From Rhodococcus gordoniae (GTDB lineage Bacteria; Actinomycetota; Actinomycetes; Mycobacteriales; Mycobacteriaceae): DNA of 64,000 nucleotides. The notes under the pieces are model-generated. The model was not told the DNA's origin, did no database searches, and saw only the letters and a list, made by a program, of their open reading frames with translations. Position 1 is the stretch's first letter, and each line of letters opens with the position of its first letter. Below are positions 38,029 through 47,678 of this stretch, piece after piece. The position numbers were made by a program, and so were the translations under genes. Location: assembly GCF_001646655.1 (NCBI RefSeq), contig NZ_LPZN01000011.1, positions 62,001-126,000 on the forward strand. The letters run 5' to 3'.

Positions 38029-41000
38029 TTGAGTGGGGCGTCGTTCAGACAGCAGTGGCTGTCCGACCAGGAGTTCGAGATCACGCGGCGACTGGAGAAG
38101 GCGTCTCTCGTAGTCGAGATCAACCTCGATGAGGACGAGATCCGGCGTGCTCAAGACATGTACGGTCGCCAGGCCGCCGAGATGTTGCGTGTGGGCAAAG
38201 CCGCCGAGGATGTCATCGCCAAGTACCCCGCACTGACGCTCGCCATCCTCGTCGGTCAGGCGGCCCTGGGATACGAACAGCATCGCTACTGGGACGAGTT
38301 CTTCGCCCGGCTCGACCTCCCGCGCGAGCAGACCTTCGAACAAGCGCTCCGCAAGTCGCTCGAGCGCCTCTTGACGCGGTTCACGCTGCGCAAGTTCCCC
38401 GAGCTGAAGAACGACTACGTGCAGTTGATGGCCCTGCACGCCGGCTTCCCGGTGTATTGCATGGGCGACATCATCGACCTCCTCGAGGAACGTATGGTCG
38501 CAGGTACGGAGGCCACGGGCGCGGCGATCATCGAGTGGTTGCGCGAACCGGGCAAGAAGCACCGGATGAACTCGTTGGATGTGCCTGTCCGCAACTTCAT
38601 CCTGTACGGCGACCAGCTCGCGGTGGACATCCTCAACCGGATCATCGAGTTCGTCCAGTTCACGGTGGACAACGAGGGGTGGGCTGCTTCGGAGATCGAC
38701 CTCGAGACATCCACGACCGGGCTGCCGACGCTGCTGCTCGACAAGCTCATCGAGCTGCTGCGCGATCGGCCGTTCGGAAGCGGACCGCGGCCCGTCACAC
38801 CGCGAACCCGGCGTCGACGCAAACCGACGATTGCATACCTGCCGCTGGATCGGCAGATCGTCGTCGAGGTGCCATACCCGGATGTCGAACCCGACGTGCC
38901 GTGGCGCGTGTCGTTCGACGGAGTATCTCGGGAGGCTCTGGCCGAACGCGGATGGGGTGTCCGTGCCGACGAGGAACATCCGCCGACGCAGGTCCCCGTC
39001 ACCGGTCCCGTCCGCGAGATCTTGCTGCAGCACGTACCCAGCGAGGAGTCTGCTCAGCTCTCGGTGATCGACAAGGACGACCCGCTGCTGATCTTCGACC
39101 TCGATGGTCGATGGATCCCCCGTCACACGGTGCTCCCGCGCCAGTGCGTGCTCGCCGTATACCCCAGCGATGCTCAAGTGGTCGATACGGCCACGGGGCA
39201 CACGCTGATGCCGACCTTCACCCCCGACGTCCCTGTCGGTTGGACCGGTTGGTCCGTCGCCGAGCTCGACCTCTCGACATGCAGATCTATCGTTCTGACT
39301 CGGCGCGGTTCGCGCGCGCCCGGTGGAGTTCGCACAGTCCGCGACGCGACGACTCCGACCTTCGAACACGGCGAGGCTGTCGACGGGTTGCAGACCCTCA
39401 ACGGTCTCACCGTGTACGGATCGCGTCCGGAAATCACACTGCCTGCCAATCCCGGCAAGCAGGAGATGGTCTGGCGCATCCGTGTGAAGCGGCCCGACTC
39501 GTCCGGCTGGATGGTCGATACCGAAGTGCACGGAACGGACGAAGAGCTCGTCGTCGATCCTTTCGAACCGATCGAGGACGCAGTGCTGGGTCTCTTCGAG
39601 ATCCACGTTTCGGGTCCGATCGGGTCTGATCTGCGGCAGCAGGCGTTCCTCGCCGAAGGTATCTCGATCGAGTACACCCGTCCGTTCCGCTTCCCGGTGG
39701 CCGGAGGTCTCGCCCCAGTAGTCGCTACCGTGAGCAGCGAATGGGACCTCGCGGTGCCACATCCGCGCGTCGAGTTCGCACCGGGCGATCGCGACAAGCT
39801 CGTGACGATCACGCAGCGTGAGCGTGCCTATCGGCTGCGAGTGACTCCGCCGTACGTGCAGATGCGCGTCGATCCTGTGGGCGCGGCTGCGGCATGGCGC
39901 ACGGCAGCCGCAGTCCTCACGCCGGCCGAACTCGACGAAGACCGGAACCTCGCTCTGCATGCTCCGAAGTCGGAGGCCGCGGTCTTTCAACTGGAGACTG
40001 TCGACGGCGCACTGATCAAGGATGTCACTCCTGACACCCCGCATTACGACTACTTCCAGGCCCCCAGTCGTGTCTTCGTCGACGCTGCCCGGACAGCCGG
40101 TCAATGCCGCATCGTCGCCCTCGTCGACGACGAACACGGCCGTACGACGAAAATTGTTCTGGCACATATTCGACCGGCAGCGCTGTGCACGGGAATGACC
40201 GTCGACGACGGTGTTCTGGTGCTGGAGAATCCGGCCGAAGAAGAAGACCTCGCCGTCTATCTCTGGGCCCGCACTGCTCCGTGGCTGCCTGTACAGACGG
40301 TCCAGGTCACCGAGGGGCGTGCCAAACTGCCCGAAGCCTATGTCGATGCCGGGCCTCTGCTCGCGCACGTGTTCGTCGACGATCCGTGGGTGACGGTCAC
40401 GCCCCCGTCCTGGCCGGGGGACAACGCCCTCGAGATCGACCAGCCCGGATGGATGCACGACCTGTCGCGCGAACGCGACAATCTGTCACGCTTCCTCGCT
40501 GGCGAAGGTCCGGCACCGGCCGACGCCGTGAGCATGCCCGAGGTATGGGCTGCGTTGGCTCTCCTCCCTCAGGATTCGGAAGACGTCCACACCCAGCAGT
40601 TGCGGTCCGCGTTGGGTCGTATCCTCTCCGAGAACCCGCGGGCGGCGCTCGAAGCGCTCGGGAGCAGCACGATTCCGTTGCCGGAAATGATGGCACTTCT
40701 CATCCGCACTGGGCTGGTGTACCGCAGTTTCGCGGCGGACTTCACGATGAACGATCTGCACCCGAATCCGTGGGTGGGCTGCATGATCGAGATCTCCGAC
40801 CTACCTTCCCTGTACGACCGGCGCGACTACGTGGCAGCCGAGCGCGCGGAGACACTGGACTATTTGGAAGACAAGGGTGGAAAGACACTCATCGAAGTAC
40901 TGATGAGAGGTAAGTCCGCCAAGCTCTACGGCGGTGTCTTCGACAAGGACACCATCCTGCTCGACGGGATGCCTGCATCGCAGGTCGAGTCGATCTTCGA

Positions 41001-41442
41001 ACACGCTCGTCTCGTCCCGGGCGCCGTTCTCGACGAGGACACGCGTGTCAGCGCAGTCATCGACGCGTTCCACAATCGCAGGACATGGATCGAGCAGGGA
41101 TGGTCGCAGTCCTTCGGCTCGGCCACAGTGCGGACGCTCGAAGTCATCAAACGCACCCGAGGTCAGATCTACAGGGAAGTCGCCGCACGCAACGAGAAAC
41201 TCGAGGGTGTCAGCACAGGGAAACACCCCTGGATGTTGTTGTCCCTCCAGTCGCTGACCTTCGCTGTACTGGCGCGCATGAAGGCCCACGACATGCTGCG
41301 GCACCCACCTGTCACATCGGACTTCGAGGAAGCGTGGGCAGTGATGGCCCGACTGTGCCCAGGTCTCGTGATGACAGACCTCCTCATCGCTGAAGCTCTT
41401 GTAACACACGCCTGCTACGGCAATCTGATCGGAGAGAACTGA
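38029..41442 (+). CDS. Large uncharacterised defence protein (Druantia DruH-like candidate)
   Basis: 1,137 residues. The TTG at 38029 is chosen because GGGAGGAG lies five bases upstream; the longer GTG start at 37990 has no such site. The N-terminal ~250 residues are helical. The middle is beta-rich with repeated sandwich-like stretches, and the C-terminal ~300 residues are helical again. I see no nuclease, helicase or ATPase motif. The stop overlaps the ATG of the DUF1998 helicase by one base, so the two are obligately co-expressed. A large protein without recognisable domains directly before a DruE-type helicase is the arrangement of Druantia type III (druH-druE). That parallel rests on gene order and size, not on verified homology. 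Confidence 0.6.
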   Translation: MSGASFRQQWLSDQEFEITRRLEKASLVVEINLDEDEIRRAQDMYGRQAAEMLRVGKAAEDVIAKYPALTLAILVGQAALGYEQHRYWDEFFARLDLPREQTFEQALRKSLERLLTRFTLRKFPELKNDYVQLMALHAGFPVYCMGDIIDLLEERMVAGTEATGAAIIEWLREPGKKHRMNSLDVPVRNFILYGDQLAVDILNRIIEFVQFTVDNEGWAASEIDLETSTTGLPTLLLDKLIELLRDRPFGSGPRPVTPRTRRRRKPTIAYLPLDRQIVVEVPYPDVEPDVPWRVSFDGVSREALAERGWGVRADEEHPPTQVPVTGPVREILLQHVPSEESAQLSVIDKDDPLLIFDLDGRWIPRHTVLPRQCVLAVYPSDAQVVDTATGHTLMPTFTPDVPVGWTGWSVAELDLSTCRSIVLTRRGSRAPGGVRTVRDATTPTFEHGEAVDGLQTLNGLTVYGSRPEITLPANPGKQEMVWRIRVKRPDSSGWMVDTEVHGTDEELVVDPFEPIEDAVLGLFEIHVSGPIGSDLRQQAFLAEGISIEYTRPFRFPVAGGLAPVVATVSSEWDLAVPHPRVEFAPGDRDKLVTITQRERAYRLRVTPPYVQMRVDPVGAAAAWRTAAAVLTPAELDEDRNLALHAPKSEAAVFQLETVDGALIKDVTPDTPHYDYFQAPSRVFVDAARTAGQCRIVALVDDEHGRTTKIVLAHIRPAALCTGMTVDDGVLVLENPAEEEDLAVYLWARTAPWLPVQTVQVTEGRAKLPEAYVDAGPLLAHVFVDDPWVTVTPPSWPGDNALEIDQPGWMHDLSRERDNLSRFLAGEGPAPADAVSMPEVWAALALLPQDSEDVHTQQLRSALGRILSENPRAALEALGSSTIPLPEMMALLIRTGLVYRSFAADFTMNDLHPNPWVGCMIEISDLPSLYDRRDYVAAERAETLDYLEDKGGKTLIEVLMRGKSAKLYGGVFDKDTILLDGMPASQVESIFEHARLVPGAVLDEDTRVSAVIDAFHNRRTWIEQGWSQSFGSATVRTLEVIKRTRGQIYREVAARNEKLEGVSTGKHPWMLLSLQSLTFAVLARMKAHDMLRHPPVTSDFEEAWAVMARLCPGLVMTDLLIAEALVTHACYGNLIGEN

Positions 41443-44400
41443 TGTCGACTCGACTCGACCCGTTGGTCACTGCGCGCCAGATCGATGAGACCTACAAGCG
41501 GTACCTGAAGACACTGCTCGGTCCGAGCGATCCTGCGATGGCGGCTGCATTCGATTCGGCGATCGACGAGACACGTCTCCTCACCAAGGGACCGCTGTTG
41601 GAGCTGACCCCTCCGTATGCGCCGGGCAAGTCGATTCCGGAGCTCATCGCGGAAGGGGTGCTGCAGCCCGGATTGACTGCGCTGTACAAGAACCCTGATG
41701 ACCTGAGCCGGCCGCTCTATCAGCACCAGGAACGAGCGATCCGCAAGGTCACCTCGGGTCGCAATATCGTGGTGAGCACCGGTACAGGTTCGGGTAAGAC
41801 CGAAAGCTTCCTGCTCCCGATCATCAACTCGTTGATCGCCGAACGCGAGGCCGGCACCCTCGGACCTGGCGTGCGTGCTCTTCTTCTGTATCCCATGAAC
41901 GCTCTCGCCAACGACCAGCTCAAGCGCCTACGCGGGATGCTGAAGGACCTTCCGGAGATCACTTTCGGGCGCTACACGGGTGAGACCGAGCAGTATGCCG
42001 ACAAGGCCGAGAGTCTGTTCCGGGCTACGAACCCGGGGCAGGAGCGGTGTAGCAACGAACTGCTCAGTCGTGAGGAAATGCGGACCCACCCGCCACACAT
42101 CCTTCTCACGAACTACGCCATGCTCGAGTACCTCCTGCTGCGACCCGCCGATCTCGACCTTTTCGACGGACCCTATGCCGGTACGTGGAAGTTCATCGCT
42201 CTCGACGAGGCTCACGTCTACGACGGTGCGCAGGGTTCTGAGGTTGCCCTTCTGCTCCGGCGCCTGAGGCAGCGGGTCGCGCCGAACAACTCCCTGCAGT
42301 GCATCGCTACGTCCGCGTCGCTCGATGGCGATCCAGAAGAGGCGATGACGTTTGCACGCAATCTTTTTCATGCGGACTTCGAATTCGTCGAGGACGATCC
42401 TGCTCGTCAAGACCTGGTGACCCCAACGCGTCTGGAGCGGCGCGAGCCCGCCACCTGGCAAATGACCGACGCCGAGCTGATGGACTGGGCCAGGCCGGGG
42501 GCTGACCTCACCGAACTGGCTTCGCGCTCGCCAGATAGCGACGCCGCTGAGGCGCTGCATTCGGAGAAGACCATCGTGTCCTTGCGTGAGACCTTGGCTG
42601 AGGGGCCTCTCGATGCCTTCGCATTGGCAGATCGTTTGTGGTCCGGTGACCCGCACGCAGGCGAAAGGCTCCAAGCGCTCGTCACACTCGGTTCCTCGGT
42701 GATGGACTCGAGTGGGAATCCGGTGCTTTCCGCGCGGTACCACATGTTCGTGCGCGCCACGGAAGGTGCCTTCGTCAGCTTCGGCGACGACGAGCCGACA
42801 GTGCTGTTGGGTCGACATGAGATCGATCCGACGACTCGGCGCGCGATGTTCGAGTTCGGTACCTGCCAGCGCTGTGGGGCCGTGCACCTGGCCGGTGAAG
42901 TCTCGATTCGCAAAAACGGAAAGTTCTTCACTCCGAGTGTCAAGGAAGACGCATCGGTGAAGTGGTTGGTCCTCACCGATGCGCCGGACACAAGCGTGGA
43001 CGAGGACGAGGAAACGCTGGGCGACAGCGCCACTACGCATGAGTCCGGGGTCCGATACCTGTGCACGGGGTGCGGCCTGCTGAGTGACTCGGACGGCTTG
43101 TGCCCGATCGCCGACTGCCCCGGCGGTGAATTTCGCCGAGTACGTGAACATCGCGGCACTAAGAAGGTCATGAGCACCTGCACCGAGTGCGGAGGCAGTG
43201 CGCGCCAGCTCATTCGTCGATTGCGTACGGATGTCAATGCTGCACCATCGGTTATCACCACAACGCTGTACCAGCAACTTCCGGCCGCAACCGATGAGAC
43301 CGTCAAGGAGGTGGGGGAGGGTAGGAAGCTTCTGATGTTCTCCGACTCCCGTCAAGCCGCAGCATTCGCGGCGCCTTATCTGGGCCGCACATACGGGCGA
43401 CTTCTCGAGCGTCGCTATCTGACCATGGCGCTACAGGACCGTAAGTACGCAGACGAGGATCTCACAGTCGAAGACCTCGCTTATGTCGCGCAGAAGAAGG
43501 CCAAGGCGGCGCATCACTTTCCCCAGACGGCCGGCCGGGTCGTGATGGAGAAGGCCGCGAACGAATGGGCCATGGGCGAGCTCATGACGATGGACCACAA
43601 GCAGTCCTTGGAAGGTCTCGGGTTGATGCGGGTGGCTATTTCCCGGGACAACGTCACCGTGCCGAGGGGTCTTATCCAGCTCGGCCTGTCGGAGGACGAG
43701 TCGTGGGACCTCATCGACGAACTCCTCAAGACCGTTCGCCTGCAGGGCGCAGTGAATCTCCTGGACGAAGTCGACATCCGCAGCGAGCGCTTCGAGCCCC
43801 GCAACATGCGAATCCGAATCACCCGTGTGGGTTCCAGCCCGAAGAGCAAGGTCCTGTCGTGGCTTCCGAGTGGACGCGCGAACGGAACGAACAATCGTGT
43901 CCGCTTCATGTCCAAGGTGTTGGCCGAACTCGGTAAGGGCATGGATTCGACCAAGGTTCTCGACGGTTGCTGGCGTTTCCTACTCGACAACGGGTTCGTC
44001 AAGCATGAACCCGACAAGTTCGAGGCCGACGCTTACCAGATCGATCACACGAGGCTCGCGGTTCACAACGGAATGGACTGCCACTGGCATCGGTGCGATA
44101 CCTGTCGGCGCATCACTGCGTTCAATGTGCGAGGGGTGTGCCCCAACAGCAGTTGCACAGGGAAGCTGCTCCCGTACGAGGTTCCTCCGCTCGAACGGGA
44201 CACCAACCATTACCGGAACATCTACGGCACTCTCAATCCCGCCCCGCTGAGGGCGAAAGAGCACACCGCGCAATGGACAGCGCGGCAGGCGGCGGAGATC
44301 CAGCGCGAATTCATCGACGGCAAGGTCAACGTGCTGTCGTGCTCGACCACATTCGAGCTGGGTGTCGACGTCGGTGACCTGCAAGCCGTAGTGATGCGCA

Positions 44401-46346
44401 ACATGCCACCCAAGACTGCCAATTACGTGCAGCGCGCAGGACGTGCCGGCCGTCGAGCGGCGTCGGCGGCGCTCGTCCTGACCTACGCCAAGCGCAGTTC
44501 CCACGATCTGTCCAAATTCCAGGACCCGAAATCGATGATCGCAGGCCAGATGCGGATCCCTTGGATTCCCATCGAGAACGAACGGATCGGTCGACGCCAC
44601 GCCCATTCCGTCGCGTTGGCCGCATACTTCAGGCACGGTGTCGAGGCGACCGGAAAGCCCTGGACACAGGCAGGTCAGTTCTTCCGGGCGGATACTGAGG
44701 GCGGTGTGTCTCCCGCTGCGCAGGTGAAGGACTTCCTCACCCCTGTCCCCGAGCAGATGCGCGAAGACCTCCGAAGGATTCTTCCGCCTGAGGTACGTCA
44801 ACAGATCGGGGTGGAGAACGACGAATGGGTCGATTACCTCGCCGACCTCTTGGACAAGGTCGAGAAGGACGTGGAGAACGATTTCCAGACTTTCCGTGAA
44901 CTGATCGAGGAAGCAAAAACCGCGGAACAGTTCCGGGTCGCCGATCATCTGCAGAAGACACTGCGCACGATCGACGAGCGCCAACTTCTCGGATTCCTCG
45001 CGAACAAGAATATTCTGCCGAAATACGGATTCCCGGTGGACACCGTCGAATTGAGAACCCAGCACTGCCAGGAGCCGGTCGGGCGGAACCTCGAGCTGTC
45101 ACGTGACCTGAGTCAGGCGATCTACGACTATGCTCCGGGCAACCAGATCGTCGCTGGCGGAAAGGTGTGGACCGCGCGCGGCGTTCATCGAGTGCCGAAG
45201 CGTGAACTCGAACAGTTCGAGTATCGAGTGTGCCGAAACTGCGACAGATTTGAAGCGGCGCATACTCTCGATGCGGGTGAAGTATGCGGTGGTTGCCAGG
45301 AGCCGTTCACTTCGATCCAACGGTTCGTCATCCCCGAGTACGGTTTCGTTGCGGATGGCAAGGCTGACGATGTAGGAACTGCTCCGCCGGAACGCAAGTG
45401 GAATGGCGCCAGCTACGTCGAGGACATCGGTGAGGTCGTCGACACCTTCACCTGGAAGTCCACGGGTGGTATCACGGTCGAAGCCAAGGCCGGAGTCCGT
45501 GCCCGCATGGCAGTGATTTCCGAAGGCCAAGGCGCCGGTTTTGTGCTGTGCAAGTGGTGTGGTTGGGCGACACCTCATTCCGGACGTAACACTGTCCGCA
45601 CACACGAGCGTCCGGCCACCGGAAAGGCATGCGACGGACCGCTCGACCGCGTGTCCCTCGCGCACCGTTACGAGACGGACGTTGCCGAGTTCACATTCGG
45701 AGATGTGAATTACGACAAGGAAACCGAAGCGCGTTGGCTTTCGGTTCTCTACGCCCTTCTGGAAGGGGCGTCCAAGGTGCTCGAGATCAGTCGAGATGAC
45801 ATCGACGGCACCTTGTCCTGGAGTCGCGACGGGCGCAGAAGCATCGTGCTGTTCGACACGGTGCCTGCCGGTGCCGGGGCAGCCAAGAAGATTGCCGAGA
45901 ATCTGGAGACTGTTCTCGCGGGGGCGATCGAGCGTCTGAATTCGTGCGACTGTGGTGAAGAAACGTCATGCTACGGATGCCTCCGGACCTACCGGAACTC
46001 CAAGCATCACGACAAGTTGACTCGCGGCGGAGCGCTCACCATCTTCCGAGAGATCTCGATTGCCGGTGGAACATCGACACCATGGCAAGAAGCACTCGAC
46101 CTGGTGGACAGTGAGGCGCGACCGTTGCTGTCGCACCTCGCAGAGTCCGAAGTGACAGTCCCTGAGATCGGCGTCGAAATGGGTGACGGTTGGCTCGTAG
46201 AAATCATGTGGAAGAACGAGAAGCTCGCAGTCCTCGTTGGAGACGACAGCGATCGCGACGAGTGGTTGACCACGAATGGGTATGACTCTGTGCCACTCGA
46301 GCAGGCCGATGTCGCCACCTTGATCGCGAAACTGACACTCGACTGA
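41442..46346 (+). CDS. DEAD/DEAH helicase with DUF1998/MZB region (DruE-like)
   Basis: 1,634 residues. SF2 helicase motifs: Walker A TGTGSGKTES (~113-121), DEAH (~255-258) and 'GVDVGDLQ...QRAGRAGR' (~974-1004). CxxC zinc-type pairs occur at ~475, ~540, ~575, ~885 and ~1270. Near the end is the DUF1998 zinc cluster CDCGEETSCYGCLRTYRNS (~1503-1521) preceded by 'DTVPAGAGAAKKI'. The last ~88 residues match, at moderate similarity, the terminal domain of two proteins in the opposite module. Helicases of this type drive DNA processing in Druantia and DISARM. Followed by a strong hairpin terminator. Confidence 0.8.
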   Translation: MSTRLDPLVTARQIDETYKRYLKTLLGPSDPAMAAAFDSAIDETRLLTKGPLLELTPPYAPGKSIPELIAEGVLQPGLTALYKNPDDLSRPLYQHQERAIRKVTSGRNIVVSTGTGSGKTESFLLPIINSLIAEREAGTLGPGVRALLLYPMNALANDQLKRLRGMLKDLPEITFGRYTGETEQYADKAESLFRATNPGQERCSNELLSREEMRTHPPHILLTNYAMLEYLLLRPADLDLFDGPYAGTWKFIALDEAHVYDGAQGSEVALLLRRLRQRVAPNNSLQCIATSASLDGDPEEAMTFARNLFHADFEFVEDDPARQDLVTPTRLERREPATWQMTDAELMDWARPGADLTELASRSPDSDAAEALHSEKTIVSLRETLAEGPLDAFALADRLWSGDPHAGERLQALVTLGSSVMDSSGNPVLSARYHMFVRATEGAFVSFGDDEPTVLLGRHEIDPTTRRAMFEFGTCQRCGAVHLAGEVSIRKNGKFFTPSVKEDASVKWLVLTDAPDTSVDEDEETLGDSATTHESGVRYLCTGCGLLSDSDGLCPIADCPGGEFRRVREHRGTKKVMSTCTECGGSARQLIRRLRTDVNAAPSVITTTLYQQLPAATDETVKEVGEGRKLLMFSDSRQAAAFAAPYLGRTYGRLLERRYLTMALQDRKYADEDLTVEDLAYVAQKKAKAAHHFPQTAGRVVMEKAANEWAMGELMTMDHKQSLEGLGLMRVAISRDNVTVPRGLIQLGLSEDESWDLIDELLKTVRLQGAVNLLDEVDIRSERFEPRNMRIRITRVGSSPKSKVLSWLPSGRANGTNNRVRFMSKVLAELGKGMDSTKVLDGCWRFLLDNGFVKHEPDKFEADAYQIDHTRLAVHNGMDCHWHRCDTCRRITAFNVRGVCPNSSCTGKLLPYEVPPLERDTNHYRNIYGTLNPAPLRAKEHTAQWTARQAAEIQREFIDGKVNVLSCSTTFELGVDVGDLQAVVMRNMPPKTANYVQRAGRAGRRAASAALVLTYAKRSSHDLSKFQDPKSMIAGQMRIPWIPIENERIGRRHAHSVALAAYFRHGVEATGKPWTQAGQFFRADTEGGVSPAAQVKDFLTPVPEQMREDLRRILPPEVRQQIGVENDEWVDYLADLLDKVEKDVENDFQTFRELIEEAKTAEQFRVADHLQKTLRTIDERQLLGFLANKNILPKYGFPVDTVELRTQHCQEPVGRNLELSRDLSQAIYDYAPGNQIVAGGKVWTARGVHRVPKRELEQFEYRVCRNCDRFEAAHTLDAGEVCGGCQEPFTSIQRFVIPEYGFVADGKADDVGTAPPERKWNGASYVEDIGEVVDTFTWKSTGGITVEAKAGVRARMAVISEGQGAGFVLCKWCGWATPHSGRNTVRTHERPATGKACDGPLDRVSLAHRYETDVAEFTFGDVNYDKETEARWLSVLYALLEGASKVLEISRDDIDGTLSWSRDGRRSIVLFDTVPAGAGAAKKIAENLETVLAGAIERLNSCDCGEETSCYGCLRTYRNSKHHDKLTRGGALTIFREISIAGGTSTPWQEALDLVDSEARPLLSHLAESEVTVPEIGVEMGDGWLVEIMWKNEKLAVLVGDDSDRDEWLTTNGYDSVPLEQADVATLIAKLTLD

Positions 46347-46358
46347 TTGGCGCTCGTG

Positions 46359-46398
46359 CTCGGTGGGGTCTTCAGAGAAGGCTCGGGACCCCACCGAG
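46359..46398. terminator. Bidirectional terminator hairpin
   Basis: A perfect 12-base stem (CTCGGTGGGGTC at 46359-46370 and its complement at 46387-46398) with a 16-base loop. It lies 13 bases after the + strand helicase stop and 46 bases from the convergent small gene's stop. There is no T-run, as is common in high-GC actinobacteria. Confidence 0.7.
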
Positions 46399-46444
46399 GT
46401 GCCTGTACGTGAGTGCCCGTGGTGGTACCTCGCAGGCGCATGCC

Positions 46445-46795
46445 TCAGTCGGTGATTCCGAGCTCCTTGAGAAGCGACTGGAAAATGGGGGACTCGTCCG
46501 CCGGCCACGCGACATCGGTGGTATTCCGAGAGCTCGGCAGCGCTGCCTTGGCCGCAGGAAGAATGTCGGGGAAGGCCTTCAGCAGGACCTCGATGAGCTG
46601 CACCGCCATATCGCGGTCGAGCTGGATGGATTGGCTACTCTTCGGCTTCGATTGTCGGTAGTCTGATCCGAACGTGCTCAGGTGAAGCAGTCGCGGACCG
46701 TCGTTATCGTCGATGATGTTGTAGAAACAGTCGACTTCCGTCGGATGAGCTTGAACCTTCTGTGTACCTGCGTCAATGGAGCGAATGCGAGCCAT
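46445..46795 (-). CDS. Small conserved protein of unknown function
   Basis: 116 residues. The ATG at 46795 is chosen over a longer reading because a -10-like TACAAT lies six bases in front of it, which would give a leaderless transcript. The protein reads as one compact alpha/beta domain: 'MARIRSI' start, a beta-rich centre with 'HLSTFGSDYRQ', then 'SQSIQLDRDMAVQLIEVL' and 'AFPD'. Similar ~120-residue proteins with 'GS..R....SQS.QLD' occur in actinobacteria without a known role. It is divergent from a McrA-like gene at the edge of the defence island. Confidence 0.65.
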   Translation of the reverse strand: MARIRSIDAGTQKVQAHPTEVDCFYNIIDDNDGPRLLHLSTFGSDYRQSKPKSSQSIQLDRDMAVQLIEVLLKAFPDILPAAKAALPSSRNTTDVAWPADESPIFQSLLKELGITD

Positions 46796-46801
46796 GGCGG
46801 A

Positions 46802-46807
46802 ATTGTA
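46802..46807 (-). promoter_or_regulatory. Probable -10 box of a leaderless promoter
   Basis: On the minus strand TACAAT ends six bases before the ATG of the 116-residue gene, so transcription would begin at or next to the start codon. No Shine-Dalgarno sequence is present, and the -35 region is poor. Leaderless mRNAs are frequent in this bacterial order. Confidence 0.4.
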
Positions 46808-46877
46808 AGCGACGCTCAAGATCATCCAGGTCGGACTCCCACTCAGTTCGTTGCATGCGAACACTAAGATCACAGCT

Positions 46878-47639
46878 GTGGCTGTGAAGGTGGACCTTTC
46901 TGCGATAACCCGACCGACGGTCCTGTCCGCGATCGAAGAGTTCGACACACTCGGACAAGAGGAGTTCCTGCGTACACGGGGCTATGCCGAAGCGCGAAAC
47001 TTCAGGCTGGTCTATCGCGGCCGCTTCTACGATTCGAAAGCGATCGCCGGTGTCGCACACGGGTACGCGACGGGGCACTTCTGCGACAGCTCTGAATTCT
47101 CCGGTGGGCTCGCAACGGTTTCCGATTGCCTCACCGCACTCGGGTTCGTCGTCGATCACGGCGGTAAGCACGCCCGTGGTGGTCTCTTGTGGGACCTCGA
47201 GACCACCCAGGTGTTCAAGATGGGTGGCCGAAGTGCTGCGTACAAGTTCGTCGTGCTGCTCTGGGCCGTCATCCGTGCAGATACGTACACCGGGCTTGTG
47301 CCGTTCTCCGAGGTTCGGAAGGAACTGGCGGCATTATTGGCGCCCTTTGCGCTGGCTCAGTCCGCACCGAACCCCGCGGACCCCTGGGTGGCGTTGAGGG
47401 GAAGCAGCTGGTGGACGCTGGAAGTCCCCGAGGGAGTCGATCAAGCCGAAGCCCGGCATCAGGTCCTGAGCTCGCTGGCCGTGCGGAAAGACTTACGCGC
47501 CGGCCTCTCGGAATCTGTCAGGTACAGACTCCGAGAGGCCGAATGGCGTCAGGAAGCTACCGAAGTACTCGAACGGCGAATCGCGGAGCTGTCCAGTCCT
47601 GCCCGCGCTTACGACCTCGTCAAGCAACTCCGCAATTGA
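46878..47639 (+). CDS. McrA-like protein: ScoMcrA head domain plus sulfur-binding-like domain, no HNH
   Basis: About 253 residues; the start is uncertain (GTG 46878 chosen; TTG 46851 and GTG 46884 are possible). Residues ~1-100 resemble the N-terminal head domain of the type IV restriction enzyme ScoMcrA ('AIEEFDTLGQEEFL', 'YDSKAIAGVAHGYA'). A second part ('AYKFVVLLWAVIRADTYTG', 'LVPFSEVRKEL', 'SSWWTLEVP') fits the helical sulfur-binding domain that reads phosphorothioate DNA. The SRA and HNH domains of ScoMcrA are absent, and the protein ends in helices. It may be a DNA-modification sensor without its own nuclease, or a truncated relic. Domain calls are by pattern only. Confidence 0.6.
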   Translation: MAVKVDLSAITRPTVLSAIEEFDTLGQEEFLRTRGYAEARNFRLVYRGRFYDSKAIAGVAHGYATGHFCDSSEFSGGLATVSDCLTALGFVVDHGGKHARGGLLWDLETTQVFKMGGRSAAYKFVVLLWAVIRADTYTGLVPFSEVRKELAALLAPFALAQSAPNPADPWVALRGSSWWTLEVPEGVDQAEARHQVLSSLAVRKDLRAGLSESVRYRLREAEWRQEATEVLERRIAELSSPARAYDLVKQLRN

Positions 47640-47678
47640 GGGGCTACTGGTGTATTCCGGGCCGGCCCGCCTGCTCGC

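Noticed and set aside
17229-46346. Calling the island a complete canonical DISARM or Druantia system
   Set aside because: No DrmC-type PLD protein, no DrmMII and no DruA-D genes are seen; gene content only partly matches either, so the names are used only as resemblance.
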